From Verrucomicrobiota bacterium JB024 (GTDB lineage: Bacteria; Verrucomicrobiota; Verrucomicrobiia; Opitutales; Cerasicoccaceae): DNA of 64,000 nucleotides. Under the pieces are notes generated by a model. That model did no database searches and was not told the DNA's origin. It was given only the letters and a program-made list of their open reading frames with translations. The position numbers and the translations under genes were made by a program. Below, in pieces: positions 61,344 to 64,000 of this stretch; position 1 is the stretch's first letter; every line of letters starts with the position of its first letter. The DNA is taken from assembly GCA_030673825.1 (NCBI GenBank), contig JAUTCS010000034.1, positions 1 through 64,000 on the forward strand, written 5' to 3'.

Positions 61344-62687
61344 TCAGGCAGACTGGGACGTTTCCGATTTGGGTTTATGTATCTTGAAAGTACGGTATCC
61401 GTAGGTGGCGACGACGATAAAGCAGATGAACGGAAGAATAAACGAAGCCCGCACGCTGGGCAGGGAATAGCCTCCGATCGAAATCGCGTCCATGTCCATG
61501 ATCGCGCCTTGCAACGGTGGCATGAGGCATCCGCCACCGATGGCAAAGATCAGGCCTGCCGCGCCCAGCTTGGCGTCATCTCCCAGCCCCTCCAAGGCAA
61601 TGCCGTAGATCGTTGGAAACATCAATGACATGCAGGCGGATACCCCGACCAGGCAATATAAGCCCGTCATGCCCCCCATGGAAATAAGACCGAGGATTAG
61701 AACTCCACCTGCGATGGCCAACCACATCAACAAATGGCCAGGTGTTATATACTGAAGCAAAAACGTGCAGATAAATCGGCTCAGGATAAAAATGATCATG
61801 GCCACAATGTTGTAGCCCTGCGCGACATCTGCCGGAAGGCCGACTTCATACACACCGTACTGGATGATGAAGGTCCAGCACATGATCTGCACCCCCACAT
61901 AAAAGGCTTGGGCAATGACCCCCTCCACATAGCGCGGCAGCGTCAGCAGTCGCCTGAAACTTGTACCTAACGCAAGCTCACGATTGTCTTCTCCGGGGGT
62001 CTTGCGGAGCCGTATGGCCAGAAACACGACAAACATGGCCAGAACGACTGCCCCAAGGATCGCGTAAGGGACGATGACGATACCCAGATCATGCTGCTGT
62101 AACTGCTGAAAGGCCGTTGGGTCTGACTGCTGCAAGGCGAACCGTTCTTCTTCCGGGGAGCCGCTCATCCGCGCCAGGATCAATTGCTGTGCAACAAGCA
62201 TTCCCATAATGCTCCCGACCGGATTAAATGCCTGCGAAAAGTTAAGCCTGCGAGTCGCTGTGCGCTCATCCCCCATGGCGAGGATGTACGGATTCGAGCT
62301 TGTCTCGAGAAAGGACAACCCGCAGGTCATGATAAAGTAGGCCAGCAGGAAGGCCCAGAATGCCGTTATCCAGCCCGAAGGAATAAACAACAGGCAACCG
62401 GTGGCATACAGCGCCAGCCCCAGAAGTATACCTTTCTTATAGGTATAGCGTTTGATGAAGATGGCGGCGGGAAAGGCCATGAAGCAATAGCCACCATAAA
62501 AAGCGAACTGGACGAGCGAACTCTCGAAATTGCTGATCAACAGGATTCGCTTGAAAGCCGCCACCATGGGGTTTGTGATATCGTTCGCGAAGCCCCAAAG
62601 CGAAAACAGGAGCGTTACTAGGACATAAGTCAGCAGGTAGTTGCGAGGAACGATGGGAGGGGTGACAGGATTTTCTTTGCTGCACAT
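61344..62687 (-). CDS. FucP-like MFS sugar:proton symporter, cluster C
   Basis: 447 residues, 12 transmembrane helices. FucP/FGHS family features: LFSLWGFANDITNPMVAAFK near residue 28-47 with the N-D charge that binds the proton and sugar, GGYCFMAFPAAIFIKR, ETSSNPYILAMGD, then FNPVGSIMG and ACMSLMFPTIYGIALEGLGD. FucP brings L-fucose in with a proton; related proteins carry other 6-deoxy sugars or hexoses. Its position 99 nt after the GH95 fucosidase gene supports fucose. A ribosome site is not obvious. Confidence 0.88.
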   Translation of the reverse strand: MCSKENPVTPPIVPRNYLLTYVLVTLLFSLWGFANDITNPMVAAFKRILLISNFESSLVQFAFYGGYCFMAFPAAIFIKRYTYKKGILLGLALYATGCLLFIPSGWITAFWAFLLAYFIMTCGLSFLETSSNPYILAMGDERTATRRLNFSQAFNPVGSIMGMLVAQQLILARMSGSPEEERFALQQSDPTAFQQLQQHDLGIVIVPYAILGAVVLAMFVVFLAIRLRKTPGEDNRELALGTSFRRLLTLPRYVEGVIAQAFYVGVQIMCWTFIIQYGVYEVGLPADVAQGYNIVAMIIFILSRFICTFLLQYITPGHLLMWLAIAGGVLILGLISMGGMTGLYCLVGVSACMSLMFPTIYGIALEGLGDDAKLGAAGLIFAIGGGCLMPPLQGAIMDMDAISIGGYSLPSVRASFILPFICFIVVATYGYRTFKIHKPKSETSQSA

Positions 62688-62786
62688 TTTTGGTAATGTC
62701 AGTTTGTTGTGGAGAAGTGTTTAATGACTGAAGTGGTTGCCCGTTCGCCTGATTAGCTGGCTGCATCAGGCTGGCCAGATACTGAT

Positions 62787-64000
62787 TTAACGAGCTAAAA
62801 GTAGCGTGTGGATACCCGTACTTTCCCGGCCGTTCGCTCCAACAGCAGTCACCCGATAGGTTGTCTGCCTGCCAATCTCATCAGAGTCATCAACAGTATA
62901 CGCATATGCGCATGCGGGAACCCCAGAGGCGATCAGACTATAATCCGGACAGTTTTCCACCGCCTTGTACAGGTTATAGGAGACGGCGTCTGGGCTGGCC
63001 TTCCAAGCCAAGTCGATGTGCTTGTCATCCGTGGTCGTCACTGTGAGGTCGGATGGGTTCTCGACCCGAGAAAAAGCCGGAATGTTGGTGACGATATAGC
63101 GTTGCCCAGGGACACTAGAGAGACGGATCAAATCCTCATTTTCAGTAGCGAAGTGGACGGCATCACCGCTGGCAGTTTTTACCGTAGCAGTGGAAATTCC
63201 GGGATAACGCAGGCGAATTTCGCCGCCTTTCTTCGGGAGTAGCGCAAAACGGGTGGCCTGACCATTTGCCCACTGGGCTGAGACTTCGACATTCCCACGG
63301 GCCAACAGCCCGCTGTAGCTGCCCTCACTCCATGCATCTGGAAGCGCGGGCAGTGGTGCAATATACCCCGCATGGCTTTGGAGTAGCATTTCCGCCACGC
63401 CAGCGGTCCCGCCGAGATTGCCGTCAATCTGAAACGGCGGATGAGTGTCCCAAAGATTAGTCAGCGTTCCGGTGCCGAGTAGCTTTTGATAAAGCTCGTA
63501 CGTCTTATTGCCGTTCCCAGTTCTCGCCCACAGATTTAACCGATGCGCCATGGCCCAACCGGTCGATTTATCGCCACGCAAATTGAGCGTGACGACAGCG
63601 GCATCCAGCCAGGCTGGGCTGGTATGGTTGATGAGCGTGCCTGGATAAAGCCCAACCAACTGCGAAATATGGCGATGGTCTTTCTGTCCAATCTCACCAT
63701 AGAATTGCTCTTCCCGATATTCCTTGATCTGCCCGGAGTATCCAACTTGTACCGGGTCCAGTTTATCGATCTGCTCTTCAACGATGGAGAGCACGTTGTC
63801 ATCATCATCCGGCCAAAGAATTCCGGCAGCATCAAGGGTGTCTTTATAGTTCTCGTAGATCATCTGCTGGTCGAATGCACAACCCTCAGTCTGGTAGAAT
63901 TCGCCCTTGTGCCTCTGCTCGGGAGAAGCGGAAAACTTTGTCAGGTAATAAGGCCCAACCGGTTCCACGATCTTGGTCAGGAATTTAGACATTGAAACTA
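62787..64000 (-). CDS. GH95 alpha-L-fucosidase with C-terminal FN3-like domain, partial (5' end off the window)
   Basis: The frame is open to base 64000, so at least 404 residues of the C-terminal part. GH95 motifs: GCAFDQQMIYENYKDTLDAA, GQIKEYREEQFYGEIG, HRHISQLVGLYPGTLINHTS, RGDKSTGWAMAHRLNLWART and HPPFQIDGNLGGTAGVAEML, where the Asp of QIDGN is, by analogy with AfcA, part of the catalytic machinery. Residues about 305-400 from the internal Met at 63992 are FN3-like (PSDLTVTTTDDKHIDLAWKA). It cleaves terminal alpha-1,2-L-fucose. The internal ATG at 63992 is not likely the start since the family is about 750 residues. Confidence 0.9.
   Translation of the reverse strand, partial: VSMSKFLTKIVEPVGPYYLTKFSASPEQRHKGEFYQTEGCAFDQQMIYENYKDTLDAAGILWPDDDDNVLSIVEEQIDKLDPVQVGYSGQIKEYREEQFYGEIGQKDHRHISQLVGLYPGTLINHTSPAWLDAAVVTLNLRGDKSTGWAMAHRLNLWARTGNGNKTYELYQKLLGTGTLTNLWDTHPPFQIDGNLGGTAGVAEMLLQSHAGYIAPLPALPDAWSEGSYSGLLARGNVEVSAQWANGQATRFALLPKKGGEIRLRYPGISTATVKTASGDAVHFATENEDLIRLSSVPGQRYIVTNIPAFSRVENPSDLTVTTTDDKHIDLAWKASPDAVSYNLYKAVENCPDYSLIASGVPACAYAYTVDDSDEIGRQTTYRVTAVGANGRESTGIHTLLLAR

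Noticed and set aside
63992-63992. ATG at 63992 as the start of the GH95 gene
   Set aside because: Family proteins are about 750 residues and the frame is open to the window edge, so the gene is cut.

Overview
The window looks like a chromosome segment of a Verrucomicrobiota bacterium, probably a marine or gut member of the Opitutae/Puniceicoccales. This is inferred from gene content, not from a marker gene. It holds three prepilin-like proteins of the H-X9-DG type, three PEP-CTERM proteins, a Verru_Chthon-cassette-like protein, DUF1961 and BNR_4 proteins, and many polysaccharide-active enzymes with no SusC/SusD pair. Many starts lack a clear Shine-Dalgarno sequence.

Region 1 (1-6134) is the right end of an integrated element, phage-like in content, placed at the 3' end of a tRNA-Pro(CGG) gene. 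It has a tyrosine integrase, a lipoprotein, two divergent ribbon-helix-helix regulators with matching palindromic operators, an excisionase-like helix-turn-helix protein, a pentapeptide-repeat protein, and the start of a RecE-like nuclease cut by the window edge.

Region 2 (6135-20801) is GC-rich core genome: an ABC-F ATPase, a glycosyltransferase, a TehB-like methyltransferase, an AraC regulator, a NADAR protein, an SDR, an ECF sigma factor, small membrane proteins, a zinc-finger/anti-sigma-like protein, PrmC, an SGLT-type symporter, a periplasmic HAD phosphatase behind a structured leader, and a histidine kinase.

Region 3 (21009-64000) is almost entirely on the minus strand and consists of catabolic clusters. 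Cluster A (21009-33494) has a FAD oxidoreductase, a PEP-CTERM protein, a large secreted hydrolase-like protein, a sialidase-family protein, YhcH, an H-X9-DG prepilin, RraA, GntR and a sodium symporter, with a divergent AraC gene. A short MITE-like element and a decayed acetylesterase follow. Cluster B1 (34582-40349) has LacI, PEP-CTERM, BNR_4 propeller, DUF1961 and a 2-hydroxyacid dehydrogenase. A Verru_Chthon-like pair (40616-44908) separates it from cluster B2 (45141-53069), which repeats the theme: prepilin, PEP-CTERM, propeller lipoprotein, DUF1961, sulfatase, a double AraC fusion and a paralogous 2-hydroxyacid dehydrogenase. A decayed zone with an IS5-like remnant (53094-54124) leads to cluster C (54125-64000), with GH95 fucosidase, a FucP-like transporter, an SGNH/alpha-beta hydrolase fusion, a GH-A hydrolase, a prepilin, a sialate O-acetylesterase and a GH2 enzyme.

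The clusters read as machinery for taking apart sulfated, acetylated, fucose- and uronate-containing glycans. Sulfatase and esterases would strip substituents, glycosidases and propeller lyase-like proteins cut the chains, symporters import the products, and the dehydrogenases, RraA and FAD enzyme handle the sugars. The recurring idea is that clusters A and B2 each carry one H-X9-DG prepilin and one PEP-CTERM protein, B1 a PEP-CTERM protein, and C a prepilin. That is a candidate surface system that could stand in for SusCD.
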